The notes under the pieces: model-generated | What the model was told of the DNA's origin: nothing | Seen by the model: the letters and a program-made list of their open reading frames with translations, nothing else | Databases searched by the model: none | In this document: positions 1-8,244 of the stretch, one piece after another | Layout of the letters: each line of letters opens with the position of its first letter | How positions within the stretch are numbered: the stretch's first letter is position 1 | Program-made: the position numbers and the translations under genes | Source of the DNA: Burkholderiales bacterium PBB1 | GTDB lineage: Bacteria > Pseudomonadota > Gammaproteobacteria > Burkholderiales > Burkholderiaceae_C | Direction: 5' to 3' | DNA: 64,000 bases | Assembly: GCA_002255905.1 (NCBI GenBank) | Contig: NKIN01000002.1 | Location: forward strand, 558,001-622,000

Positions 1-958
1 CCACGGTCAATCGCTTGTAGCTGTTGACCGTGGGCGCTGCGATGGCGCACAGCGCGTCGGCGTGGTGCAGCACGCCGGCCGTGAACTGACGGCCGAGCAA
101 GGACAGATCTTGCGACGCGTCGTCGAACACGCAGCGCGCATCGAGCGCGGTACGGCCTGCGCCCGTGGCGCTCCACAGCGACACATGGAAATGCATGCCG
201 CTGCCGGGCTGATTGGCAAACGGCTTGGGCATCATCGAGAACACCATGCCGTGCTGCTCCGCCAGCGCCTGAGCGGCCAGCTTGAACAGCATCAGGTGAT
301 CGGCGCTGGCGAGCGCGTCGGCATGGTGGAAGTTCAGCTCGTACTGGCCGTGTGCGTCCTCGTGGTCGATCTGAAACACGTCGAGACCGCAGCGGGTCAG
401 GCCGTCGGCCAACTGATGCAGGAACTCGCGCTGGCGCGGAAGGCTTTTCAGGTCATAAGACGGCTTGTCGAGCCGGTCGTGCGGGTCGGCGGGCTCGAAG
501 CCGTCAGCCGTGCGGCGGAGCAGGAAGAACTCGGGTTCGATGCCAGTGCGCAAAGCCCAGCCGCGTTCGGCCAGGCGTGCGATCTGCCGCTTCAACACCT
601 GACGCGGGCAGGCGTCGAAGGGCTCGCCTGCCACGTAGCCGTCGCACACCACACGCGCGATGCCGGGTAACCACGGAAGAGCGCAGGGCAGGGCGCCGAG
701 CGAACTCATCTGCCCACGGCCGTAATACTCGGCGCGCGGCCCGGTGCGCGGCAGGCCGGTGCCCCAGATCGACGGGCCGGCGAAACCGACGCCTTCGGTC
801 ATCAGCAATTCCAGCTGGTTCAACGGCACCAGCTTGCCACGCGCGACGCCGTGCACGTCGGTGAACTGCGCCAGCAGGCTGTGTACGCCGTCGGCGGCGA
901 GGCGCTCGCGCAGGGTCTGAAAGGTGGCAGGCGTGATGTCGGCCGCGGGCGCTTTCAT
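1..958 (-). CDS. glutamine synthetase family protein (3' end cut by window edge)
   Basis: The minus strand is open from an ATG at 958 to the window edge, giving about 319 residues of an ATP-dependent glutamine synthetase-like ligase; the C-terminal part lies outside. Visible family motifs are ARGKLVP near residue 40, GIEPEFF near 140, EDAHGQYELNF near 200 (metal-binding glutamates) and GSGMHFHVS near 255. It is not canonical GlnA; it resembles the gamma-glutamyl-polyamine or type III-like (GlnT/PuuA) branches. It starts 4 bp after the gabT stop, so it is probably the last known gene of the polyamine operon. The substrate (a polyamine, an amine or glutamate) cannot be told from the sequence. 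Confidence 0.85.
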   Translation of the reverse strand, partial: MKAPAADITPATFQTLRERLAADGVHSLLAQFTDVHGVARGKLVPLNQLELLMTEGVGFAGPSIWGTGLPRTGPRAEYYGRGQMSSLGALPCALPWLPGIARVVCDGYVAGEPFDACPRQVLKRQIARLAERGWALRTGIEPEFFLLRRTADGFEPADPHDRLDKPSYDLKSLPRQREFLHQLADGLTRCGLDVFQIDHEDAHGQYELNFHHADALASADHLMLFKLAAQALAEQHGMVFSMMPKPFANQPGSGMHFHVSLWSATGAGRTALDARCVFDDASQDLSLLGRQFTAGVLHHADALCAIAAPTVNSYKRLTV

Positions 959-962
959 GGCC

Positions 963-2246
963 TCACGCGGGCCGGACGGCATCACGCAACGCCGCGGTCA
1001 GCATGTCCAGCGCTTCGTCGAAATGCGCCGTCGGGATCGTCAGCGGGAACATGAATCGCACGACATTGCCGTAGACCCCGCAGGTCAGCAAGATCAGCCC
1101 GCGCTTCAAGGCGGCGGTCTGCACGCGCTTGGTGAAATCGGCATCGGGCTCGTCGGTACCCGCCCGATTGAATTCAACGGCGACCATGCCGCCCAACCCG
1201 CGCACGTCGGCGATCTGCGCCACCTCGGCACGCAAGCCGTTCAGCAACGCCTTGAGGCGATCGCCGAACTGCTGGCCGCGTTCGGGCAGGCCTTCTTCGG
1301 CCATCACCTCGATCACCGCATGCGCCGCCGCGATTGCCACCGGGTTGCCGGCGTAGGTACCGCCCAGGCCACCGGGGTTCGGCGCGTCCATGATGTCGGC
1401 GCGGCCGGTGACCGCCGACAGCGGCAGGCCAGCGGCCAGCGATTTCGCGCTGATCAGGATGTCGGGCACCACGTCGAAGTGCTGCATCGCGAACAGCTTG
1501 CCGGTGCGGCCGAAGCCGGTCTGCACCTCGTCGGCGATCATCACGATGCCATGCTCGTCGCACAGCTCGCGCAACCATTGCACGGCGGCTGCCTGGATCA
1601 CGTTGAAGCCACCTTCGCCCTGCACCGGCTCGAAGATGATCGCCGCCACGCGGCTGGGTTCGATGTCGGCCTTGAACAGCTGATACACCGCCTTCTTGAC
1701 CTCGTCGAGGTCTGCGCAGTGGCAAGGAAATGGCACGTGGTACAGCTCGGGCGGGAAGGGGCCGAACTGCGCCTTGTAGGGCTGCACCTTGCCGGTCAGC
1801 GCCACCGCAAACAGGCTGCGCCCGTGGAAGGCCCCGCTGAATGCGATGACGCCAGCGCGCTTCGTGTGGGCGCGGGCGATCTTGATGGCGTTCTCGACCG
1901 CCTCGGCGCCGGTGCTGAACAGCGCCGTCTTCTTCGCGTGTGTGCCGGGTGTCAGCGCGTTGAGCTTTTCGGCCAGCGCAATGTAGCCCTCGTATGGCAC
2001 GACTTGGTAGCAGGTATGGGTAAAGCGCTTGAGTTGGGCGTCGATGGCCGCGATGACCTTCGGGTGCCGATGGCCGGTGTTCATCACCGCGATGCCGCCG
2101 GCAAAGTCGATGTAGCGCCGCCCCTCGATGTCCCACAGCTCGGCGTTCTCGGCGTGGTCGGCGAAGAAGGTGCCCATCACACCCACCCCGCGCGGCGTGG
2201 CCGCGGCCTTGCGGGCCATCAACTGTTCGTTTGGGGAGTGATTCAC
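963..2246 (-). CDS. gabT: 4-aminobutyrate aminotransferase
   Basis: This 427-residue, class III PLP-dependent aminotransferase would move the amino group of 4-aminobutyrate to 2-oxoglutarate, giving succinate semialdehyde in the cytoplasm. The body matches GabT closely: STGAEAVENA near 111, FEPVQGEGGF near 205, ADEVQTGFGRTG with the PLP-contacting Asp at about 239, and the Schiff-base lysine in ISAKS at about 268. The start is GTG at 2246, supported by an AAGGAG Shine-Dalgarno sequence 5 bases upstream. It lies in a co-directional set of polyamine genes, where 4-aminobutyrate is the expected product of the Puu and SpuC routes. No gabD is seen nearby; the PuuC-type dehydrogenase may oxidise the semialdehyde. 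Confidence 0.93.
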   Translation of the reverse strand: MNHSPNEQLMARKAAATPRGVGVMGTFFADHAENAELWDIEGRRYIDFAGGIAVMNTGHRHPKVIAAIDAQLKRFTHTCYQVVPYEGYIALAEKLNALTPGTHAKKTALFSTGAEAVENAIKIARAHTKRAGVIAFSGAFHGRSLFAVALTGKVQPYKAQFGPFPPELYHVPFPCHCADLDEVKKAVYQLFKADIEPSRVAAIIFEPVQGEGGFNVIQAAAVQWLRELCDEHGIVMIADEVQTGFGRTGKLFAMQHFDVVPDILISAKSLAAGLPLSAVTGRADIMDAPNPGGLGGTYAGNPVAIAAAHAVIEVMAEEGLPERGQQFGDRLKALLNGLRAEVAQIADVRGLGGMVAVEFNRAGTDEPDADFTKRVQTAALKRGLILLTCGVYGNVVRFMFPLTIPTAHFDEALDMLTAALRDAVRPA

Positions 2247-2284
2247 AATTTCTCCTTGGCACCAGACCGATCAAGCAACGCCCG

Positions 2285-2360
2285 CGGAACCGGCTTTGCC
2301 GGGCCGCTGGGTGGCGCCCCAAGGACACGGAGTGGCCCCGTCCGGGTCCTGGGGCAGGAG
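2285..2360. repeat. GC-rich palindromic intergenic element
   Basis: The 131-bp gap between puuC and gabT holds two stem-loops: CCGGC-TTT-GCCGG at 2290-2302 and a long imperfect hairpin at 2317-2354 whose arms are CCCCAAGGAC and GTCCTGGGG with an inner ACGG/CCGT pairing. There is no U-run, so it is not a classical intrinsic terminator. It may be a dispersed REP-like element or an mRNA-processing or attenuation structure that separates expression of puuC from gabT. No second copy was noticed in this window. Confidence 0.45.
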
Positions 2361-2377
2361 CGTGAGCGACTGGGGGG

Positions 2378-3877
2378 CTAATCGATCCTGATCCACGTCG
2401 TCTTCAGCTCGGTGTACTTGTCGAAAGCGTGCAACGACTTGTCGCGGCCATTGCCACTTTGCTTGAATCCGCCGAAGGGCACGGTGATGTCGTCTTCGTC
2501 GTACTGGTTCACGTGCACGGTGCCGGCACGCAACGCACGCGCCGTGCGGTGGGCGCGGTCGATCTGGTGGCTCCAGACGCTGGCCTGCAGCCCGTAGGGC
2601 GAATCGTTGGCGATGGCGATCGCCTCGGCCTCGGTCTTGAAGCGGATCACCGACATCACCGGCCCGAAGATTTCCTCGCGGGCGATTCGCATCTGGTTGG
2701 TCACGCCGTCAAACACCGTGGGCTCGACGAAGTAGCCACCGCTGTCGCCACGCACCTGCCGGCCGCCAGCCACCAGACGTGCACCTTCCGTGTGGCCGGC
2801 ATCGATGTAGCCGAGCACCGTGCGCAATTGACCATCGTCGACCAGCGCGCCCATCGGCGCCGAGCCGGTGAGCGGGTCACCGGGCTGGTACTTGGGCACC
2901 TCGGCGGTGACGGCGGCGATGAACTCGTCGGCCACGCGGTCCTGCACCAGTACACGCGACGGCGCATTGCAGCTTTCGCCCTGGTTGAAGAACATGCTGC
3001 CCGCCACCGTACTGGCGGCGCGTGCGATGTCGTTGAAGTCGTCGAACACCACAAAGGCCGACTTGCCGCCCAACTCGTTGTAGACCCGCTTGAGGTTGCT
3101 GCGACCGGCGTACTCCAGCATCTTGCGGCCGACGCGGGTGCTGCCGGTGAAGCCGATGGCATCGACGTCCATGTGCAGTGCCAGCGCCTCGCCGGCCTCG
3201 TGACCGTAGCCCGTCACGACGTTGAACACGCCTTCCGGCAGGCCCGCCTCGATCGCCAGTTCAGCCAGGCGGAGCGCCGTCAGCGGGGACTTCTCGCTGG
3301 GTTTGAGCACCACGCTGTTGCCCGTTGCGAGGGCTGGCCCCAGCTTCCAGGCCGACATGATCATCGGGTAGTTCCAGGGCACGACGGCACCGATGACGCC
3401 CATCGGCTCGCGGGTGATCAGCGCCAGTGCGCTGCGTGCGGTGGGTGCGATCTCGTCGTAGACCTTGTCGACCGCTTCGGCATACCAGGCGATGCAGCGC
3501 GCGGCAGAGGGCACATCGACACCCAGGCTGTGCTGGATCGGTTTTCCCATGTCCAGCGTTTCGAGCAGTGCGAGCTCGTCCTTCGCGGCCAGTATTTTCT
3601 CGGCGAAGCGCAGCAGCACCTTCTTGCGCACCGCCGGCGGCTTGTGCGCCCAACGGCCATCGTCGAACGCCCGGCGTGCCGAGCGGACCGCGGCATCGAT
3701 GTCCGTGGCCTGCCCGCGTGCCACCTGCGCGATCGTCCGGCCGTCGATCGGCGAGATGCAGGCAAACGTGTCGCCGGCCGCTGCAGACCGGCGCTCGCCG
3801 TCGATCAGCAGTCTCCCGTCCGGCTGGCACGCCGCGGCGAGCGCGGCCCAATCGCGGGGTGCCGTGGGGCGGTTCAT
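2378..3877 (-). CDS. puuC: gamma-glutamyl-gamma-aminobutyraldehyde dehydrogenase (PuuC-type aldehyde dehydrogenase)
   Basis: A 499-residue NAD(P)-dependent aldehyde dehydrogenase. The fold markers are in order: VVPWNYP near 166, the cofactor-binding GFTGST near 242, the general base Glu268 in NELGGK, and the nucleophile Cys303 in NQGESC. In this operon it most likely oxidises gamma-glutamyl-gamma-aminobutyraldehyde (Puu route) and perhaps 4-aminobutanal made by SpuC, both leading to 4-aminobutyrate. The ATG overlaps the stop of the upstream DUF3138 gene by one base (TGATG), a sign of coupled translation. The family is broad, so the substrate rests on context: pot, puuA, puuB, puuD and spuC lie in the same block. 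Confidence 0.85.
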   Translation of the reverse strand: MNRPTAPRDWAALAAACQPDGRLLIDGERRSAAAGDTFACISPIDGRTIAQVARGQATDIDAAVRSARRAFDDGRWAHKPPAVRKKVLLRFAEKILAAKDELALLETLDMGKPIQHSLGVDVPSAARCIAWYAEAVDKVYDEIAPTARSALALITREPMGVIGAVVPWNYPMIMSAWKLGPALATGNSVVLKPSEKSPLTALRLAELAIEAGLPEGVFNVVTGYGHEAGEALALHMDVDAIGFTGSTRVGRKMLEYAGRSNLKRVYNELGGKSAFVVFDDFNDIARAASTVAGSMFFNQGESCNAPSRVLVQDRVADEFIAAVTAEVPKYQPGDPLTGSAPMGALVDDGQLRTVLGYIDAGHTEGARLVAGGRQVRGDSGGYFVEPTVFDGVTNQMRIAREEIFGPVMSVIRFKTEAEAIAIANDSPYGLQASVWSHQIDRAHRTARALRAGTVHVNQYDEDDITVPFGGFKQSGNGRDKSLHAFDKYTELKTTWIRID

Positions 3878-5286
3878 CAGAAGCTCACGACCATCTGCGC
3901 ACCCAACAGGTGGTTGGTCTTCTTGAAGGTGCCGTTGTCCACGTACTCGAACACCCGCTTGGTCGCGCCGTCGAAGCGGTATTCCAGCTTGAAGATCGTG
4001 TATTCGTTGAAGGTGTAATTGCCGCCGATGCTCAAGGCATAGCGATTCGCACCGCGTTGACTGTCGGCAGCCAGCGGCGCACCGTCGATGTCATAGCCGA
4101 CAAAGCCCTGTCCGATGCCGTTCAGCGAGTCGTTGCCAAAGCCCAGCAAGCCGCCGCCATTCTTGCGGTTGTAGATGTAATCTGCTCTGACGACGCCTTC
4201 CAGGCGTGGCGTGAACTTGTACGCCGCCAGACCCGAGACACCCACCCAGCGGGCGGTCTGCAGGCTGCCATCGGCCTTGGTGGCAATGGCCGCCTTGGCC
4301 TGCTGCCCGTAGCTGATCTGGCCCTGCGCAGTCCAGTCACCGCGGGTGTAGTAGCCATCAACCTCGAACAGGTTCAGTCCGGTGTCGCCGGTGCCGTTCA
4401 CCAGATTGGCGGCCTTGCCGTGAACGCCCGAGAACCCGATGCCCGCGTATTCGTTGATCGAGTAGTCGCCACGGTAGGCCAGCATCGGCGACTTTTCGTT
4501 CGGCTCGCGCTTGGTCGAGTTGAAGTTGCCGACGATGCTCTTGATCACCCAGTCGCCGCGCGTGAGTTCCAGACCGACGCCGGTGTAGGCCAGCGGTGCG
4601 ATCAGGTCGAACAAGAGGTTGTGCGTGACGAGCTTGTTGTCCTTGGAAGGCAGCAACTCATAGCCGGACCAGTCGGGGATCTGGCCGGCGATCAAACGGG
4701 TGTTGTCGCCCGCCAGTGGGATCGACACGCTGGCCTCGTGAACGATCGAGGCGAAGTTGATCTGCGATCCGACGCCGCGCTCTGGCATGAGCGTCAGCCG
4801 GAACTTGGTGCCGCCTTCGAGTTCTTTCTGGATGTCCAGCGTGACCGTGCCAAAGAACGAGTTGTCGTACGCGTAGGGGCCGATCTGCACCTGGTTCAGC
4901 AGCTGAAAGCCCGCCCGGTTCTGCGCGCGGTTGTAGATGAAGGTCGGATCGATGCTGCCGTTGATCGTCATGCCCTTGGAAAACGAGCTTTCCTGCGCCT
5001 CTTCGAGCGAGTCGACCTTGACGGCAAGCCTTGAAAGCTCACGGGCCTGGTCGGGGGTCATGCCCGCCGGCGCCGGCGGCGGTGGTGGCGCCACGGCGAC
5101 AGGTGCCGGTGGCGCTGTCACGGCCTTGGCTTTCTCGACCGACTTCAGCTTTTCTTCCAGCTGAGTCACGCGGTCGCGCAGCGCCCTCAACTCCTTGAGC
5201 AACTCATCGTTGGTACCGGCTGCCGCGGGCAGCGGGTGCGCGGCGGCGATGGCGAGGGTCAGCAGAGTGGGTTGCCAGAGCTTCAT
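3877..5286 (-). CDS. DUF3138-family outer-membrane protein, possible polyamine channel
   Basis: A 469-residue exported protein. It begins with a signal peptide (MKLWQPTLLTLAIAAAHPLP...AAA), then a short coiled coil (ELLKELRALRDRVTQLEEKL), a Pro/Ala-rich linker, and a long region of alternating, Gly/Tyr-rich strands ending in VVSF, as expected of an outer-membrane beta-barrel with a C-terminal Phe. The layout matches the DUF3138 family of Burkholderiales. The ATG at 5286 has a GAGG Shine-Dalgarno sequence 8 bases upstream; a longer reading from a TTG at 5337 has no such support. It sits between the putrescine permease genes and puuC, so passage of polyamines through the outer membrane is a reasonable but untested role. 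Confidence 0.75.
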   Translation of the reverse strand: MKLWQPTLLTLAIAAAHPLPAAAGTNDELLKELRALRDRVTQLEEKLKSVEKAKAVTAPPAPVAVAPPPPPAPAGMTPDQARELSRLAVKVDSLEEAQESSFSKGMTINGSIDPTFIYNRAQNRAGFQLLNQVQIGPYAYDNSFFGTVTLDIQKELEGGTKFRLTLMPERGVGSQINFASIVHEASVSIPLAGDNTRLIAGQIPDWSGYELLPSKDNKLVTHNLLFDLIAPLAYTGVGLELTRGDWVIKSIVGNFNSTKREPNEKSPMLAYRGDYSINEYAGIGFSGVHGKAANLVNGTGDTGLNLFEVDGYYTRGDWTAQGQISYGQQAKAAIATKADGSLQTARWVGVSGLAAYKFTPRLEGVVRADYIYNRKNGGGLLGFGNDSLNGIGQGFVGYDIDGAPLAADSQRGANRYALSIGGNYTFNEYTIFKLEYRFDGATKRVFEYVDNGTFKKTNHLLGAQMVVSF

Positions 5287-5333
5287 GTTCAATCCTCGGT
5301 CGGTGAATCGGAGGGGAAGAGACTCGGTGCGTT

Positions 5334-6176
5334 TCAATTGGCGCGATTGGCGGCCGCGACGTCCAGTGAGCGGTTGCGTTCAGCGCGGGCGATCAGATAG
5401 CTGGCGACCACCACGCCGATGGCGACGACGACGACGATCACCGTCGCCACCGCATTCACTGTCGGGTTCAGCCCCAGCCGAGCGCGCGAGAAGATCACCA
5501 GCGGCATCGTGGTCGAGCCCGGACCGGAGAGGAAGGCCGACAGCACCACGTCGTCGAGCGACAGGGTGAACGTCAGCAGCCAGGCTGACAGCAGCGACTG
5601 CGAGATCATCGGCAGCGTGACCAGCGTGAACACCTGCCAGGGCCGCGCGCCCAGGTCCATTGCCGCCTCTTCGAGCTGGGGGTTCAGATCCTGCAGCCGC
5701 GCCTGGATCACCACCGTGGCGTAGGACATGCCCAGCAGCAGGTGACCCATCCAGATGGTCAGGGATCCGCGCTCCGGAAAGCCCAGGGCGCGCTGCACCG
5801 ACACCAGCATCAGCAGCAGCGACAAGCCGACGATGACTTCCGGCATCACCAATGGCGCGTTCACCATCCCGGAAAAAAGGGTACGGCCCGTGAAGCGCTT
5901 GTACTTGACCAGCGCGAACGCCGCCAGCAGGCCCAGCAGCACCGAGGCGCAGGCGGTGAAGAACGCGATCTTCATCGACAGCAAGAACGCCGTGATCATC
6001 TCGTTGTCGGCGGCCAGCGCGGTGTACCAGCGCAATGTGAAGCCGCGCCAGGCGTTGGGCACCGGCGAGTCGTTGAACGAGAAAACCACCAGCGCAATGA
6101 TCGGCAGGTACAGGAACGCAAAGCCCAGCGCCAGCCAGCTCTTGCCGAACCAGCGGTTGAAGACGGCCGCGTTCAC
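5334..6176 (-). CDS. potI: putrescine ABC transporter permease PotI
   Basis: A 280-residue inner-membrane permease of the polyamine/spermidine ABC type with about six hydrophobic helices and the EAA loop (LEEAAMDLGARPWQVF) that contacts the ATPase. The start is GTG at 6176, which overlaps the potH stop as GTGA; this fits both family length and translational coupling, whereas a reading from 6305 would run far into potH. It is the last gene of potFGHI. With PotH it should form the translocation pore. Confidence 0.92.
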   Translation of the reverse strand: MNAAVFNRWFGKSWLALGFAFLYLPIIALVVFSFNDSPVPNAWRGFTLRWYTALAADNEMITAFLLSMKIAFFTACASVLLGLLAAFALVKYKRFTGRTLFSGMVNAPLVMPEVIVGLSLLLMLVSVQRALGFPERGSLTIWMGHLLLGMSYATVVIQARLQDLNPQLEEAAMDLGARPWQVFTLVTLPMISQSLLSAWLLTFTLSLDDVVLSAFLSGPGSTTMPLVIFSRARLGLNPTVNAVATVIVVVVAIGVVVASYLIARAERNRSLDVAAANRAN

Positions 6177-7096
6177 TTGCGCACCTCCGTGGCCTCGGCC
6201 TGGTATTTGTTGAAGATCGCCAGCGGCACGATGATCAGCAGCACCATCACCACCGCGACCGACGACGCCATGGGCCAGTCGTTGTTGCTGAAGAACTCGT
6301 CCCACAGCACGCGGCCGATCATCAGCGTCTGCGGCCCGCCCAGCAGTTCGGGAATGACGAACTCACCGACGCACGGGATGAACACCAGCATCGACCCGGC
6401 GATGATTCCGGCCTTCGACAGCGGCACAGTGATCTTCCAGAAGGCGACGAAAGGCGTGGCGCCCAGGTCGGCAGCCGCTTCGAGCAGCCGCAGATCCATC
6501 TTCGACAGGTTGGAATACAGCGGCAGGATCATGAAGGGCAGGTACGTATAGGTCATGCCCAGCACCAGTGAAAACGGTGTGTTCATCAGCTGACCTGGCG
6601 CCGAGATCAGGCCCAGAGAGGCCAGCACCTGATCCAGGCCGCTGCCCACCAGGACGGTGTGCGCCCAGCCGTTTTCGCTCAGCAAGCCCTTCCAGGCGTA
6701 CACACGCAACAGGAAGGAGGTCCAGAACGGCAGCATCACCAGCATCAGCAGGGCAGGCTGAACGGTCGCCTTGGCGCGTGCCATGAAATAGGCGAAGGGA
6801 TAGCCGATGGCCAGGCAAAAGGCGGTCGTGACCGCGGCGTACTTCAGGCTCGAGAGGTAGGTCTTGAAGTACAGATCGTCTTGCGTGATGAAGATGTAGT
6901 TGGTGAACTTCAGCGTCAGCGCCAGCGCGCCATCGGTGTAGGTGATGATGTCCTTGAAGGTGACGGTTTCCATCTCCGACACGCTGATCTTCATCACGAT
7001 CAGGAACGGAAACAGGAAGAACAGCAGCAGCCAGCCGTAAGGGATGCCGATCACCGCCGATCGGCCACTGAACCAGCGGGCGAGGCGCTTGTTCAT
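6173..7096 (-). CDS. potH: putrescine ABC transporter permease PotH
   Basis: A 307-residue inner-membrane permease, partner of PotI. It starts MNKRLARWFSGRSAVIGIPY and has about six membrane helices; the EAA-type loop reads LLEAAADLGATPFVAFWKIT. The ATG at 7096 overlaps the potG stop (ATGA). Homologous PotH proteins are about the same length. The longer open frame up to 7429 lies inside potG and is not used. Confidence 0.93.
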   Translation of the reverse strand: MNKRLARWFSGRSAVIGIPYGWLLLFFLFPFLIVMKISVSEMETVTFKDIITYTDGALALTLKFTNYIFITQDDLYFKTYLSSLKYAAVTTAFCLAIGYPFAYFMARAKATVQPALLMLVMLPFWTSFLLRVYAWKGLLSENGWAHTVLVGSGLDQVLASLGLISAPGQLMNTPFSLVLGMTYTYLPFMILPLYSNLSKMDLRLLEAAADLGATPFVAFWKITVPLSKAGIIAGSMLVFIPCVGEFVIPELLGGPQTLMIGRVLWDEFFSNNDWPMASSVAVVMVLLIIVPLAIFNKYQAEATEVRK

Positions 7097-8232
7097 GCGG
7101 TCAGCACCACGTGCGCCATCGGCGACCAACTGGCCCATGCGGTGTCGCCCCAGGTCAGCTCGTCGTCTCGGTGGCGCTGGGTGTTGCTTTCGCTGATCTT
7201 CAGGATCTGACCGCTGGCGAGTGCCAGGTGGTAGACGGTGAAGCTGCCGAAGTACGACATGTCCTTGATCGTGCCCTTCACCCGGTTCAGGCCGCCAGCG
7301 GGCTCGCCGTCGCTCGGCGGCAGGGGCTGACGCCCGATGCGAATCTTCTCCGGACGCAGGGCCACCGTGACCGCCATGCCTTCGCTGCCGGTGATGCCGT
7401 GGCCGACGTAGTGCTTGCAGTCGGCGCACTCGATCACGACGTGATCGGGGTGGTCGTCGGTCAGCGTGCCGTCCATCAGGTTGACGTTGCCGATGAAGTC
7501 GGCCACGAAGCGGGTGGCCGGGGTTTCATAGATGTCGCTCGGCGCGCCGACCTGCAGGAAGCGGCCCTCGCTCATCACCGCGATCCGTGAGGCCATCGTC
7601 ATCGCCTCTTCCTGGTCGTGGGTGACCATCACGCAGGTGACGCCGACGTTCTCGATGATGTTGACCAGCTCGATCTGGGTTTCCTCGCGCAGCTTCTTGT
7701 CGAGCGCGCCGAGCGGCTCGTCGAGCAGCAGCAGCTGCGGCTTCTTGGCCAGACTGCGCGCCAGCGCCACGCGTTGCTGCTGGCCGCCCGAGAGCTGGTG
7801 TGGCTTGCGCTTGGCGAACTTGCCGAGCTGCACCAGCTTGAGCATCTCCTCGACGCGCGCGGCCACCTCGTCCTTGCTCATGCCGGCACGGCGAGGGCCG
7901 AACGCCACGTTGTCCCACACGGTCATGTGCGGGAACAGCGCATAGCTCTGGAACATCATGTTCATCGGACATTCGTAGGCGGGCATGCCTTCGAGGTCCT
8001 GCCCGTTCAACAGGATCTGGCCCGAGGTCGGCGTCTCGAAGCGCGCCAGCATGCGCAGCAGCGTGGACTTGCCGCAGCCCGAAGAGCCCAGCAGCGCGAA
8101 GATCTCGCCCTTGGCGACGTTCAGGCTGACGTCATTGACGGCCTTGTAGCCGCTGAAGTCCTTGGTGACGTTGCGGATCTGGAGGAATTTCGACGGATCG
8201 TTCGTCGGCGTGCTGCTCATGGAAGGCGCCAT
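7093..8232 (-). CDS. potG: putrescine ABC transporter ATP-binding protein PotG
   Basis: A 379-residue ATPase that powers PotHI. It shows Walker A GSSGCGKST near 49, the signature LSGGQQQR, Walker B LLLLDEP with the following D-loop, and the switch His in VTHDQEEA, then a C-terminal TOBE-like regulatory domain (ALRPEKIRI). The ATG at 8232 gives MAPSMSSTP; a second ATG four codons later (8220) is equally possible, since neither has a strong ribosome-binding site. Only 12 bp separate it from potF. Confidence 0.94.
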   Translation of the reverse strand: MAPSMSSTPTNDPSKFLQIRNVTKDFSGYKAVNDVSLNVAKGEIFALLGSSGCGKSTLLRMLARFETPTSGQILLNGQDLEGMPAYECPMNMMFQSYALFPHMTVWDNVAFGPRRAGMSKDEVAARVEEMLKLVQLGKFAKRKPHQLSGGQQQRVALARSLAKKPQLLLLDEPLGALDKKLREETQIELVNIIENVGVTCVMVTHDQEEAMTMASRIAVMSEGRFLQVGAPSDIYETPATRFVADFIGNVNLMDGTLTDDHPDHVVIECADCKHYVGHGITGSEGMAVTVALRPEKIRIGRQPLPPSDGEPAGGLNRVKGTIKDMSYFGSFTVYHLALASGQILKISESNTQRHRDDELTWGDTAWASWSPMAHVVLTA

Positions 8233-8244
8233 GGGGTCAGGTCG

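Noticed and set aside
924-2381. 485-codon open frame on the plus strand over gabT
   Set aside because: It is antisense to a clear gabT, is Arg/His/Gly-rich as expected of a GC-rich shadow frame, and matches no family.
2429-4018. 529-codon open frame on the plus strand over puuC
   Set aside because: Antisense shadow of a dehydrogenase with intact active-site motifs; composition is not protein-like.
6177-6305. N-terminal extension of potI
   Set aside because: It lies inside potH and reads as low-complexity sequence; the GTG at 6176 with GTGA overlap fits family length.
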